Shown: positions 37,727 to 44,969 of the stretch, piece by piece | Layout: the number at the start of each line of letters is the position of its first letter | Position numbering within the stretch: position 1 is the first letter of the stretch | Source of the DNA: Lysobacter auxotrophicus | GTDB lineage: Bacteria; Pseudomonadota; Gammaproteobacteria; Xanthomonadales; Xanthomonadaceae | Assembly: GCF_027924565.1 (NCBI RefSeq) | Contig: NZ_AP027041.1 | Location: 3,038,001 to 3,102,000, forward strand | Direction: 5' to 3' | DNA length: 64,000 nt | The notes under the pieces: model-generated | Told to the model about the DNA's origin: nothing | The model's database searches: none | The model's input: the letters and a program-made list of their open reading frames with translations, nothing else | Made by a program: the position numbers and the translations under genes

Positions 37727-37955
37727 GCCCGTTCCTCAGATTCGCCATCCGAAGCTCGTGCTCCTCCGCATGGCGCTTGTCGGCCTTGCGCTTGTAGTAC
37801 GCCTGCACCAGCAGGCCTATGACCGCGACGAGCAAGCCTCCGAAAGCAGCGAACTCGTTTGCGGTCAGGCCGCCAAACACGGCGGTGCCGGCGCCAGCTT
37901 GGGTTGCCTTGCTCGCAATGGCGGCGGCCGTCGCTTCTGCGGCTTCACTCTTCAA
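37719..37955 (-). CDS. Holin
   Basis: A 78-residue small membrane protein (MKSEAAEATAAAIASKATQA ... NLRNGHE). One strong hydrophobic helix (FAAFGGLLVAVIGLLVQAYY) follows a Gly/Ala-rich, weaker one, and the C-terminus is charged, the pattern of HP1-type class II holins. It is the first gene of the lysis block and overlaps the endolysin by 8 bases. Confidence 0.8.
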   Translation of the reverse strand: MKSEAAEATAAAIASKATQAGAGTAVFGGLTANEFAAFGGLLVAVIGLLVQAYYKRKADKRHAEEHELRMANLRNGHE

Positions 37956-38121
37956 GGACGTTCCCCAGCATTGCTTACATGGAATCCGGCCAGCGCCGCG
38001 CGCGCCGACTCCCCCGAATCGACGGGCAGCGCTGACCGGAAGTGGTGCCCGGCGACCCCGCGAGCGGAGCGCAACGACGGCGACGAGGAGCCGCGGCCGG
38101 GCGTGGATGACGGAAACGAAA

Positions 38122-38147
38122 AAGCCCCCGGCTTTCGCCGAGGGCTT
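38122..38147 (-). terminator. Terminator separating the cargo gene from the late operon
   Basis: AAGCCC-GGC pairs with GCC-GGGCTT and TTTTTCGTTT follows on the minus strand. The late promoter should lie between here and 37956; I cannot assign it with certainty. Confidence 0.8.
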
Positions 38148-38214
38148 CTATCGCATCGTGTCTGAAATGGTAGGTGTTCTGTCCGGACTGTCAACGGGAT
38201 TTCAGAGAACAGGG

Positions 38215-39027
38215 CTACTCGATGATGTGCCCCACGAAGCGAACTCCTAGACCCTCGAGGTACGTCTTGCGCTCTCGCAGGTAATTTCGGAAGGCATCGA
38301 TCGCGGGGGACAGCTGCGCATGGAGCTGCGCCTCGTCCAAACGGGCCATGCGCGCGGTCTGGGCAAGGCAGAAGTTTGTGATGGCCACAGCATTGATCGT
38401 CGCTTGCGTGCATACGCGCCATGGCACCGCGCAACCAATCTGACGCGAAGAATTCGAGTACATAACGCGCACGGAGCGGCCACCATGGACCATCCCACAG
38501 AGCGGGTCCCATGCCATTGCGACCATGCTGGCGAGCTTCGGCGACTCCCACTCCACTCCATCTGCCTCGATCATCTTGGCCTGTACCTCCGCAGCCAGAT
38601 CGACAGTGGAAATCGCGGCCCACTTCTCCTTGGCAGTCTTTCTCCGAGGGCCTTTGTCAACAACGAGAAAGTCCTCCAACTCGTCGGGTGACGCGATGTC
38701 GCACACGAACACGGCTCGCAGGAACTGCTCGATCTGGGACCGGTGCAGCGCCAACGCAGATCCTGCGAGGTCGAGTGGGTTATTGGCCAACAAGTACGTC
38801 AAGGCTCGAGCGTGATCGCAGGATGCGCGTAGGAGCTGCAGTGTCACGAACTCACGCTCATCGCGAGCCGGCGCGCATACCTCTGAGCAGGCCTTCATCG
38901 CAACTTCTACGTAAACAAGCGCGAGGCGACCATCCGTAGCCAGTTGGTCGGCTGTCATGGATGTCGGCGGCTGCCTCCGGGCCCAGTCCAAGGCAGCGCG
39001 AATGGAGTCAGTCAGCTCTTCGCTCAT
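38215..39027 (-). CDS. Accessory protein of unknown function
   Basis: Not recognised; 270 residues (start MSEELTDSIRAALDWARRQP). Mostly helical with conserved-looking ALTYLLANNPLDLAGSALAL, LHRSQIEQFLRAVFVCDIAS and DPLCGMVHGGRSV. No membrane segment. It lies between the Q-like gene and the lysis genes and is closed off by its own terminator, a usual place for cargo genes that serve the host or exclude other phages. The frame is open to 39066 but MSEEL is the likely start. Confidence 0.6.
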   Translation of the reverse strand: MSEELTDSIRAALDWARRQPPTSMTADQLATDGRLALVYVEVAMKACSEVCAPARDEREFVTLQLLRASCDHARALTYLLANNPLDLAGSALALHRSQIEQFLRAVFVCDIASPDELEDFLVVDKGPRRKTAKEKWAAISTVDLAAEVQAKMIEADGVEWESPKLASMVAMAWDPLCGMVHGGRSVRVMYSNSSRQIGCAVPWRVCTQATINAVAITNFCLAQTARMARLDEAQLHAQLSPAIDAFRNYLRERKTYLEGLGVRFVGHIIE

Positions 39028-39062
39028 CCATTGATTCTGCCAGACCACTGACCAAGCGATGC

Positions 39063-39497
39063 TCATGCCGCCCGAGAGATGCCCATGAGAACCCCCCGGA
39101 CCTCAGCGAACCCGAGGTCGTGCTCATTGTAGTAACGGGAGCGCGGGATCCGCGGAATACCGTGCCCCATGGCCAGCTCATTTGCGGTCTCAAACCGCTC
39201 CACGCCCCTGCGCCCTCGGCCACAGTAGTACGCGCGGAGCACTACGGCCCGCGCGAGGTTGTATCGCGCGATGTCGCACACGATGTCCTCAATTTGCTGG
39301 GGCATCGGCGGGATCTCCAACGGCTTGAAGCCGACCACCTTGGGCGGCATCTCCCCGCGATGTTCGACCAGCACTTGCAGCATGTCCTTGGATCGGTGCC
39401 CGAGGTACTCGCAATCGCGATGCAGCGCGAACTCACGCCCCCACTCCTCGAGGCGGTCCCGCACGTACACGCCAAACGTGTCCACCTGATGTGCCAT
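39063..39497 (-). CDS. Q-like late antiterminator (by position)
   Basis: A 144-residue protein at the end of the leftward early operon, the place of lambda Q. The C-terminal half (IARYNLARAVVLRAYYCGRG and IPRSRYYNEHDLGFAEVRGV) resembles the sigma-region-4-like helix-turn-helix of phage antitermination proteins. If so, it lets RNA polymerase pass the hairpins of the late operon. Another late regulator remains possible. Confidence 0.55.
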   Translation of the reverse strand: MAHQVDTFGVYVRDRLEEWGREFALHRDCEYLGHRSKDMLQVLVEHRGEMPPKVVGFKPLEIPPMPQQIEDIVCDIARYNLARAVVLRAYYCGRGRRGVERFETANELAMGHGIPRIPRSRYYNEHDLGFAEVRGVLMGISRAA

Positions 39498-39505
39498 GCC
39501 CGCTC

Positions 39506-39751
39506 CTATGCCACCTTCTTGAATTGCTTCGTGTACTGATCGTTCACGTGGAACACGTCGGCGCGGAGGTGCTCCAGCGTGATGCTCCGGTCATAGGTGC
39601 CGACCTCCATTAGGTGGCTCGCGCGCACGTCGTTGCTCGACCAGACGACACGGCGGGCGGTGGTCAAGTACAGGGTGCGGCGCCGGCGCGGCGGCATCTT
39701 CAGCAGCATGTCCCACGCCTTCTCAATCTGAACTTCCAGTGTTTCGCTCAC
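39506..39751 (-). CDS. Hypothetical early protein
   Basis: Not recognised; 81 residues (MSETLEVQIEKAWDMLLKMP), basic in the middle (PRRRRTLYLTTARRVVW). It overlaps VRR-NUC by 4 bases and precedes the Q-like gene, the position of lambda nin-region genes. Confidence 0.6.
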   Translation of the reverse strand: MSETLEVQIEKAWDMLLKMPPRRRRTLYLTTARRVVWSSNDVRASHLMEVGTYDRSITLEHLRADVFHVNDQYTKQFKKVA

Positions 39752-40053
39752 GCTGCCTTCCTCCAGTTCTGCACCAACACGTCAACCTCTTCGGGCGTGC
39801 TCACCGCGTACATCTGTCCGCCCCGCCACCGCTGCGCGAATTCGCGCTGGTTCGAGCTGAGACCGGCGCGACCGTATGCCGTCTCGGGGTTCTTGAATTC
39901 GACAAGGTGGTTTCGGCCGATGCAGCCCACCACCACGTCAGGCCACCCTGCTACTCCCACGTGCGACAGGTCCTGCACCGTGCAGCCGAGGTCCTCAAAT
40001 CGCTTCGCGAGCGCCGCATGGTTCGCGTCACGCCTGCTATGCCCCCGCTTCAT
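39748..40053 (-). CDS. VRR-NUC domain nuclease
   Basis: A 101-residue minimal PD-(D/E)XK nuclease. GVAGWPDVVVG supplies Asp39 and HLVEFKNP supplies Glu52-x-Lys54. Stand-alone VRR-NUC proteins from phages cut branched DNA such as Holliday junctions. Start MKRGHSRRDANHA at 40053 overlaps the Ref-like gene. Confidence 0.82.
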   Translation of the reverse strand: MKRGHSRRDANHAALAKRFEDLGCTVQDLSHVGVAGWPDVVVGCIGRNHLVEFKNPETAYGRAGLSSNQREFAQRWRGGQMYAVSTPEEVDVLVQNWRKAA

Positions 40054-40406
40054 GCGGCCACCGCCATCGCGATCGCCTGATTCTGGAAGTCGAGCAGCAG
40101 ATCGTCTGCGCCGAACTCCTCTCGGAAGCGGCGCGGCTCCAGCGCGTACGACGGTCCCAGACCTGCCGCCAGCTGCGCGCCGATGTACGGCAGCACGCCG
40201 CGGTGGTGCCATTGGCACAGGCCGATGGTGCAGTCGTGGCCTCGCCGCTTCTGCCCGTGCTTGCCGCCGATCGTCAGGTGATGGATCTCTGCCGGCACGT
40301 TCGGCACGCCCTTGATCCAGCAGCAGATGCAGCCGATCTCCTTGATGAGTGCGAATCGGTGCGCCTGCGCGATGGTGGGAGCACTCGTGGAGCGTCCTGT
40401 CTTCAT
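40050..40406 (-). CDS. Ref-family RecA-dependent nuclease
   Basis: A 118-residue HNH-type protein related to phage P1 Ref, which cuts DNA where RecA has formed a D-loop. IHHLTIGGKHGQKRRGHDCT and IGLCQWHHRG carry the paired His motifs, and CICCW near residue 26 gives zinc ligands. It lies in a nin-like block after DnaB, together with VRR-NUC; both point to recombination during phage replication. Confidence 0.82.
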   Translation of the reverse strand: MKTGRSTSAPTIAQAHRFALIKEIGCICCWIKGVPNVPAEIHHLTIGGKHGQKRRGHDCTIGLCQWHHRGVLPYIGAQLAAGLGPSYALEPRRFREEFGADDLLLDFQNQAIAMAVAA

Positions 40407-41878
40407 CGGCTGGCCGCGTCCTTTCCGCGTGCGACCGACCTGCGCCGCGGGATCTCAACGTCGTCGAACCCGTCGTTGCTCGCCAGCGCGGACTTGGCCT
40501 TCCCGTAGTACGGCTTCGATCCGACGTGGTCGTAGAACCGAAAGCAGGACAGCTCGTGCCGCAGGTACGCCGTATCGGTCGGGCCGCTGCGCTGCTTGCC
40601 TACGATGAACTCGGTGATGCCAGGCGCGTTCGACTGGTCCTTCGTGTAGTAGTCGTCGCGGTACAGGAAAGCGACGACGTCCGCATCCTGCTCCAGCGCC
40701 CCGGACTCACGCAGATCGGCCATGGTCGGGCGCTTGTCGCTTCGCGCCTCGAGCGAGCGGTTCAACTGCGACAGGCCGATCACCGGGCAGTGCAGTTCCT
40801 TCGCCAGCAGCTTCAGGCCGCGCGAGATCTCCGACAACTCCTCGTGGCGCTTGTCACCCCGTCCGGTGCCATTCATCAACTGGATGTAGTCGACCACGAT
40901 CAGGCCGAGGCCCTTCTCGCCGTCGGCCTTCAGCCGCGCGTCCATTCGCCGTGCGCGCGCCGACAGCGCGGCGATGTTCATGGCGGCTTGGTCGTCGATC
41001 GCGATCGGGAGTTCCTTCAGGTCTCGCATCGCATCGGTGAGGGCCGTCCAGTCCTCATCCTCCAGCCCGTCCTTCCGGCGCAACTTCCCGTTGTCGATAC
41101 CGGAGCGGTTGCTGATCAGGCGCAGGGTCATCTGCCGGCGCGACATCTCCAGCGAGAACAGCGCGACGTGCCGGCCAGCGCGCGCCGCGGCGTCACAGAA
41201 CTCCAGCGCGGCAGCCGTCTTGCCCATGCCTGGGCGCGCCGCGAGGATCATCAGGTCCGTGTCTTCGAGACCCGGAAGGATCGCCGCGACGTTCGACCAC
41301 GGCGGGACCAGCGCCGGCGCGGACTCGCCGCGATAGCGCGCCACGATGTCGTCAAAGGCGTTGCTGAGCTCTGTGCGTACGTACCGCGGGCCTTCGCTCG
41401 CTCGCGCCACGCCGATCTCGCTCAGCCGGGAAGCCGCTTCGGCGATCAGCTCGTGCGATTCCCGCCCATCGGGCTGGAAACCGCTGTTGACCATGCCGGT
41501 ACCGATCTCGATGTACTGCCGCAGCAGCGCCTTGTCCGCGACGATCTCGGCATACGCACGGATGTTTGCCGCTGACGGCGTCGTGTTCGCGAGCTCGATC
41601 AGGTACGCGCCGCCGGCGACGTGCTCGCTTAGGCCCTTTGCCTCGAACCAATCGCCCAGCACGACTGCATCGAATCCGCGGCCCTTCTGCTTTGCCGCGA
41701 GGATCGCGCTGTAGATCAGCCGGTGGTCGCGCCGATAGAACATCTCGGGGTGCAGGATGTCCGCTACTTCGTCGAGCGCCTCGGCAACGAGCATCAGCCC
41801 ACCTAGGACCGCCTGCTCAGCCTCGATCGATTGCGGCGGCACCCGTAGGCGCCCTGCCTCGTGGTCGAGTGCGGTCAT
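40403..41878 (-). CDS. Phage DnaB-like replicative helicase
   Basis: A 491-residue hexameric helicase. The N-terminal DnaB domain starts at residue 12 (LRVPPQSIEAEQAVLGGLML) and the RecA-like motor has Walker A RPGMGKTAA, Walker B LIVVDYIQLM and SQLNRSLEARSDKRPTMADL. It should be loaded by the O-like protein encoded immediately upstream (4-base overlap), replacing the host DnaB or lambda P route. Confidence 0.94.
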   Translation of the reverse strand: MTALDHEAGRLRVPPQSIEAEQAVLGGLMLVAEALDEVADILHPEMFYRRDHRLIYSAILAAKQKGRGFDAVVLGDWFEAKGLSEHVAGGAYLIELANTTPSAANIRAYAEIVADKALLRQYIEIGTGMVNSGFQPDGRESHELIAEAASRLSEIGVARASEGPRYVRTELSNAFDDIVARYRGESAPALVPPWSNVAAILPGLEDTDLMILAARPGMGKTAAALEFCDAAARAGRHVALFSLEMSRRQMTLRLISNRSGIDNGKLRRKDGLEDEDWTALTDAMRDLKELPIAIDDQAAMNIAALSARARRMDARLKADGEKGLGLIVVDYIQLMNGTGRGDKRHEELSEISRGLKLLAKELHCPVIGLSQLNRSLEARSDKRPTMADLRESGALEQDADVVAFLYRDDYYTKDQSNAPGITEFIVGKQRSGPTDTAYLRHELSCFRFYDHVGSKPYYGKAKSALASNDGFDDVEIPRRRSVARGKDAASR

Positions 41879-42750
41879 GCGGCCTGGTCCTCCACTTCCT
41901 GCTGCGCCTTACGTTCGGCCTCCGCGTCGCGCTCGCGCTTCAGCTGCACGCCGACGGTGGTGAGCTCGCACGTGCCATCCGGCCGGCAGAACCAGACGTT
42001 CGCCCAGTTGCCGCGTACGGCGCTCCGGAAGTGCGCGCGCCAATCCTTCTGGCGACGGTCGGTGTCGCGGTACTTGTGCGCGAAGGCGCGCCAGGCGAGC
42101 TGCACGAACTCCACCGGGATACCCATGTCAGTCGCATGGACGAACACCGGGTCCGTCGGTGGGATGAGCTTCTCGCCCGCGGCGCGGCACTCGTCAGCGA
42201 AGGCACGGAAGGTGATCTTCGGGCTACGTCCCTTTCCCGGGGATCGCCCCCCGCTTGCGGGGGGTATGGGGGGAAGTTGTTCTTTCCCTTCCTCTTCCTC
42301 TTCCCTTTCCTCTTCCCTTCCCTTCCCTTCCTGCAATCCCGAACGCTTCCCCGTCGCTTCCCCATCGCTTCCCGACTTTTCCCCGTCCACGGGCGATGCT
42401 TCACCATCCATTCCCGGGTACTTCGGTTTCTCCTGCGCTTCCTTCCCGCCGATGCGCTGGTGCGTGGTGAACGAGGGGACGACCCCGTAATCCTTCCCGT
42501 CGACGGTGTAGCGCTCCAACAGCCCAGCGCGCGCCAGCAGCGCCAGCGTCGCGGCCATGTCGAAGGGCAGGAACGGCAGGATGTCGAGCTTCAGCGAGCG
42601 CGGCTTCCATTCGAAGCGGCCGGCCTTGTCGCAGTGGCCCCACAGTGCCGCGAATACGAGCATCACGTAGCTGCCCGGGTTCTCCGCTTCCAGGTCCTGC
42701 AGCGCCTCGTGACGGAAGAACTCCGGTTTGATCGTGCGAATTCGGGCCAT
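41875..42750 (-). CDS. O-like replication initiator
   Basis: A 291-residue protein. The N-terminal winged-helix part (MARIRTIKPEFFRHEALQDL, YVMLVFAALWGHCDKAGRFE) is like phage replisome organisers. A highly charged linker (GREEEREEEEEGKE) and a C-terminal domain with WRAFAHKYRDTDRRQKDWRA follow, similar to DnaD-like helicase-loader domains. It lies directly before dnaB and probably binds an origin inside its own gene. Confidence 0.75.
   Translation of the reverse strand: MARIRTIKPEFFRHEALQDLEAENPGSYVMLVFAALWGHCDKAGRFEWKPRSLKLDILPFLPFDMAATLALLARAGLLERYTVDGKDYGVVPSFTTHQRIGGKEAQEKPKYPGMDGEASPVDGEKSGSDGEATGKRSGLQEGKGREEEREEEEEGKEQLPPIPPASGGRSPGKGRSPKITFRAFADECRAAGEKLIPPTDPVFVHATDMGIPVEFVQLAWRAFAHKYRDTDRRQKDWRAHFRSAVRGNWANVWFCRPDGTCELTTVGVQLKRERDAEAERKAQQEVEDQAA
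42247..42400. other. Candidate phage replication origin inside the O-like gene
   Basis: Within the O-like gene there is a GC hairpin (CCCCCCGC / GCGGGGGG, 42247-42264), a polypyrimidine run of CTTCCC-type sequence (about 42285-42335), and three near-repeats of CGCTTCCCC at about 42345-42380. Lambda's origin has the same intragenic layout of iterons and a purine-pyrimidine asymmetric stretch. Confidence 0.4.
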
Positions 42751-42935
42751 CAGGCGGCCCTCTGTAGCGGCAGCTCCGGCGCGATTGCCTCAGGGTTTCG
42801 GCGCAGCTCGGCGCGGTGCATTTCGAAAGCCTTCGAAATCTCGAACTCGCGCTCCTCGTCGGCCGTCATCGTGCCGCGCGCGAGCATCTCGCGTTCCCTG
42901 CGCATCACTTCCTCGCAGTGGGCTCGGCTGGGCAT
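42750..42935 (-). CDS. Hypothetical early protein
   Basis: Not recognised; 61 residues, charged and helical (MPSRAHCEEVMRREREMLAR). It abuts the O-like start (1-base overlap) and follows the CII-like gene by 1 base. Confidence 0.6.
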   Translation of the reverse strand: MPSRAHCEEVMRREREMLARGTMTADEEREFEISKAFEMHRAELRRNPEAIAPELPLQRAA

Positions 42936-42936
42936 C

Positions 42937-43380
42937 TCACGCCCTCCCCTGCTCGACGATCTCGCACAGCTTCCGCATCAGCGCCATCTGCGCCGAAGCC
43001 TGGGCCATGTTCTTCGCCAGCACCCGCTTTAGCTCGTTCTGCGTCAGGCGGCCATCGGCCAGCGCGTCGTTGAGCTCTTTGTCGAGGTCGCCTTCCGCCG
43101 CGTTCGCACGCAGCAGCAGCTGGAAGACGGTGCCTTCGGCCGCGTCCTCCGCCTTCTGGAGCACGAACCCATGTTCGGCGCTCAGGGCGTGCAGCATCCG
43201 ATAGTCCTTCGTGAACGCCATGATCATGTTGGCTTCGCGAACGGTCAGATGGTGCGTGTCGTTGTTCGGGTTGACCTTGTTGCGCAGCACGGCGGGCGAC
43301 ATGCCGATGCGCGGTGCGAGCGACTCGGAGCCACCGGGGTAGTCGTGGACCGTCTGATACGCGGCGTCGATGATGTTCAT
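42937..43380 (-). CDS. CII-like regulator (Phage_CII/CP76 family)
   Basis: A 147-residue protein. MNIIDAAYQTVHDYPGGSES followed by LAPRIGMSPAVLRNKVNPNN is the usual beginning of the CP76/CII family, with a helix-turn-helix at about residues 18-40; LTVREANMIMAFTKDYRML also fits. It sits between cro and the replication genes as lambda cII does. It could control the lysogeny decision. Confidence 0.82.
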   Translation of the reverse strand: MNIIDAAYQTVHDYPGGSESLAPRIGMSPAVLRNKVNPNNDTHHLTVREANMIMAFTKDYRMLHALSAEHGFVLQKAEDAAEGTVFQLLLRANAAEGDLDKELNDALADGRLTQNELKRVLAKNMAQASAQMALMRKLCEIVEQGRA

Positions 43381-43562
43381 CGGGGGATTACCTGAACGTG
43401 GTTGTCGCAGCGGATGCGACGCACGATGGCGTCATGAACAGGCAGCGACGAATTGATCGGAGAAATGCCCGGCAGTGGTGCCGGGCGAGCGCGCGTGGCG
43501 CGTTTGTTGTCGGTGAGCGTTGCCAGGCCATCGACCGCCTCCCCCTGTCGGCCGTTGCTCAT
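43377..43562 (-). CDS. Hypothetical small early protein
   Basis: Not recognised; 61 residues from ATG 43562 (MSNGRQGEAVDGLATLTDNK), which overlaps the stop of the tiny gene upstream (ATGA). An in-frame ATG at 43586 exists but lies within the preceding gene. Probably unstructured and basic. Confidence 0.5.
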   Translation of the reverse strand: MSNGRQGEAVDGLATLTDNKRATRARPAPLPGISPINSSLPVHDAIVRRIRCDNHVQVIPR

Positions 43563-43645
43563 GGGCGTCGCCTTGGCGCCGTCCAAAGGCGCGCGATCGC
43601 TCTTTCGAGCGCGGCGGCTTGCGGGTATAGGTCGGTGGACTTCAT
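43559..43645 (-). CDS. Tiny gene, 28 residues
   Basis: The frame (MKSTDLYPQAAALERAIARL ... APRRRP) has GAGGGGG 8 bases upstream of ATG 43645 and an ATGA link to the next gene, so translation is credible. A single amphipathic helix; function unknown. Confidence 0.5.
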   Translation of the reverse strand: MKSTDLYPQAAALERAIARLWTAPRRRP

Positions 43646-43658
43646 GGCGGTCGCCCCC

Positions 43659-43976
43659 TCAGGCCGCCCTAGGTCGGTGCGATGGGGATTCCTCCTCATC
43701 GTTCGCCGCGTGGCGGCCGTTGGAGTCACTCCCGAGCGGAACGTGGTAGCCGGTGATCTGCCCCGCCTGGTCTCGCGTCCAAACGATGTCCGGGCGGAGG
43801 TGCTCGCACCGGATGCCGCTGAGCTCTTCGAGCTTCGGGCAATGCTCGGGCGGCAGCGGCCGCTTACCGTTAACCCATTGCCAGACCATGCCGGCGGTGA
43901 GGTGCAACGCCTTCGCCGTCGCGGCTTGGCCGCCAATGGCCTTCACTGCCTGCTCAAGGGGTGTCGGTTTGCTCAT
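43659..43976 (-). CDS. Cro-like repressor (YdaS-type HTH)
   Basis: A 105-residue protein with an N-terminal helix-turn-helix: LEQAVKAIGGQAATAKALHL, then AGMVWQWVNGKRPLPPEHC, the YdaS/Cro pattern. A disordered charged tail follows. It is the first gene of the leftward early operon and divergent from the repressor across a set of operator-like sites, so it should play the Cro role. Confidence 0.8.
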   Translation of the reverse strand: MSKPTPLEQAVKAIGGQAATAKALHLTAGMVWQWVNGKRPLPPEHCPKLEELSGIRCEHLRPDIVWTRDQAGQITGYHVPLGSDSNGRHAANDEEESPSHRPRAA

Positions 43977-43988
43977 AGGCCGGGATAC

Positions 43989-44059
43989 TAGCCATGCTAT
44001 TGACGTCTTTCAATAGCTCGGCTCGTTGTCCCGACAGACGGCTATCCGTAGCTTCGCTA
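43989..44059. promoter_or_regulatory. Operator cluster between cro-like and repressor genes
   Basis: Three sites of the form TAGC-N3-GCTA lie in the 86-base divergent gap: TAGCCATGCTA (43989-43999), TAGCTCGGCTC (44014-44024, one mismatch) and TAGCTTCGCTA (44049-44059, 3 bases before the repressor start). The same motif occurs twice at 45596-45630. Likely operators for the phage repressor and Cro. Confidence 0.72.
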
Positions 44060-44062
44060 CGC

Positions 44063-44659
44063 ATGAGCCGCCCCCGCCTCCTAACTGACCCAGACGACGT
44101 CGCGGCTTCTGACGAGTTCAAGCGCTGCCTGATCGCCTCGAAGAAGACGCAGGAGCAGGTCGCAGCCGAGATCGGGTCCGGCGTCAGCCAAGGCACCGTT
44201 TGGCAGTGGGCCAATCGCAGACTCGCGATCCCGGCGAACAGAGCGGCCGACGCAGCCAGGGCTGTCGGCACAACGCCCGACAAGATCAGCACGGAGCATC
44301 GCCGGTTCTGGGCGAAGGCGAGCGCTTGGATCGATGAGGCTCCGCATCACTACCGCGGCCCCATGCCCACGTCCGGGTATGAACCAGCGCCGGACCTCGG
44401 CCCGTCTCAGCATGTGGGAATCGCGCTCTCTACAGTCGCCGACGCGATGATCGTCATCCGGGCTTACCTGGAGGACAAAGGGGAACCTGTCGAAAACCTC
44501 CCAGATCCGGTGCTGGTGAAAGCCGCATTAGACCTGGTGGTGGAGCGCGCCGAACCCCTCACGCTCACGAACGTCATCGCATTCAAACGACAGCTCGCGA
44601 CGAGGTTGAAGGAAACCGATAATGGGGATGAACGAAGGGAAGCTGCGGGAGCTGGTTGA
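44063..44659 (+). CDS. CI-like phage repressor without LexA-type peptidase domain
   Basis: A 198-residue DNA-binding protein. The helix-turn-helix is at about residues 20-65: RCLIASKKTQEQVAAEIGSG, then VSQGTVWQWANRRLAIPANR. The C-terminal half (AIVIRAYLEDKG-like region, then LPDPVLVKAALDLVVERAEP) is helical and lacks the Ala-Gly cleavage site and Ser-Lys dyad of S24 repressors. So induction cannot work by RecA-stimulated self-cleavage unless another factor helps. ATG 44063 follows the last operator directly. Confidence 0.8.
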   Translation: MSRPRLLTDPDDVAASDEFKRCLIASKKTQEQVAAEIGSGVSQGTVWQWANRRLAIPANRAADAARAVGTTPDKISTEHRRFWAKASAWIDEAPHHYRGPMPTSGYEPAPDLGPSQHVGIALSTVADAMIVIRAYLEDKGEPVENLPDPVLVKAALDLVVERAEPLTLTNVIAFKRQLATRLKETDNGDERREAAGAG

Positions 44660-44969
44660 TCTGCTGGATCAGCGCGTTGTCCGGGTCCAGTCTCCGCGTC
44701 CCGAACTGAAGGTTGTGCCTTTCATGCCGCCGCCGGAGCCCGGCATGGACAGCGTTACGCGCGAGGCAATGACGCAGCGCATCCGCGACCTACAGCGCAT
44801 GTATCAGCTGGGCTGGCTGGTGCGGCAAGAAACCTTCCACGTGCCCGGCATCGAGCTGCTCGAGGATGGCGAGCTGAGCGCCCTGCTTCAGGACATGGAG
44901 CGCGCGCGCGAATGCATCGTCGAAGGAGTCAGCTTCGACGATGCTGGTCTCGTGCGTTCTCGCGCGTGA
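44622..44969 (+). CDS. Hypothetical protein co-transcribed with the repressor
   Basis: Not recognised; 115 residues (MGMNEGKLRELVDLLDQRVV), helical, with LVRQETFHVPGIELLEDGEL near the middle. It starts 38 bases before the repressor stop in another frame, so it belongs to the lysogenic transcript. It may act with the repressor, for example as an anti-repressor partner. Confidence 0.6.
   Translation: MGMNEGKLRELVDLLDQRVVRVQSPRPELKVVPFMPPPEPGMDSVTREAMTQRIRDLQRMYQLGWLVRQETFHVPGIELLEDGELSALLQDMERARECIVEGVSFDDAGLVRSRA

Noticed and set aside
39748-40458. A 236-codon frame joining VRR-NUC with an upstream segment
   Set aside because: The upstream part is a shadow of the Ref-like gene; the nuclease starts at ATG 40053 with an ATGA overlap.
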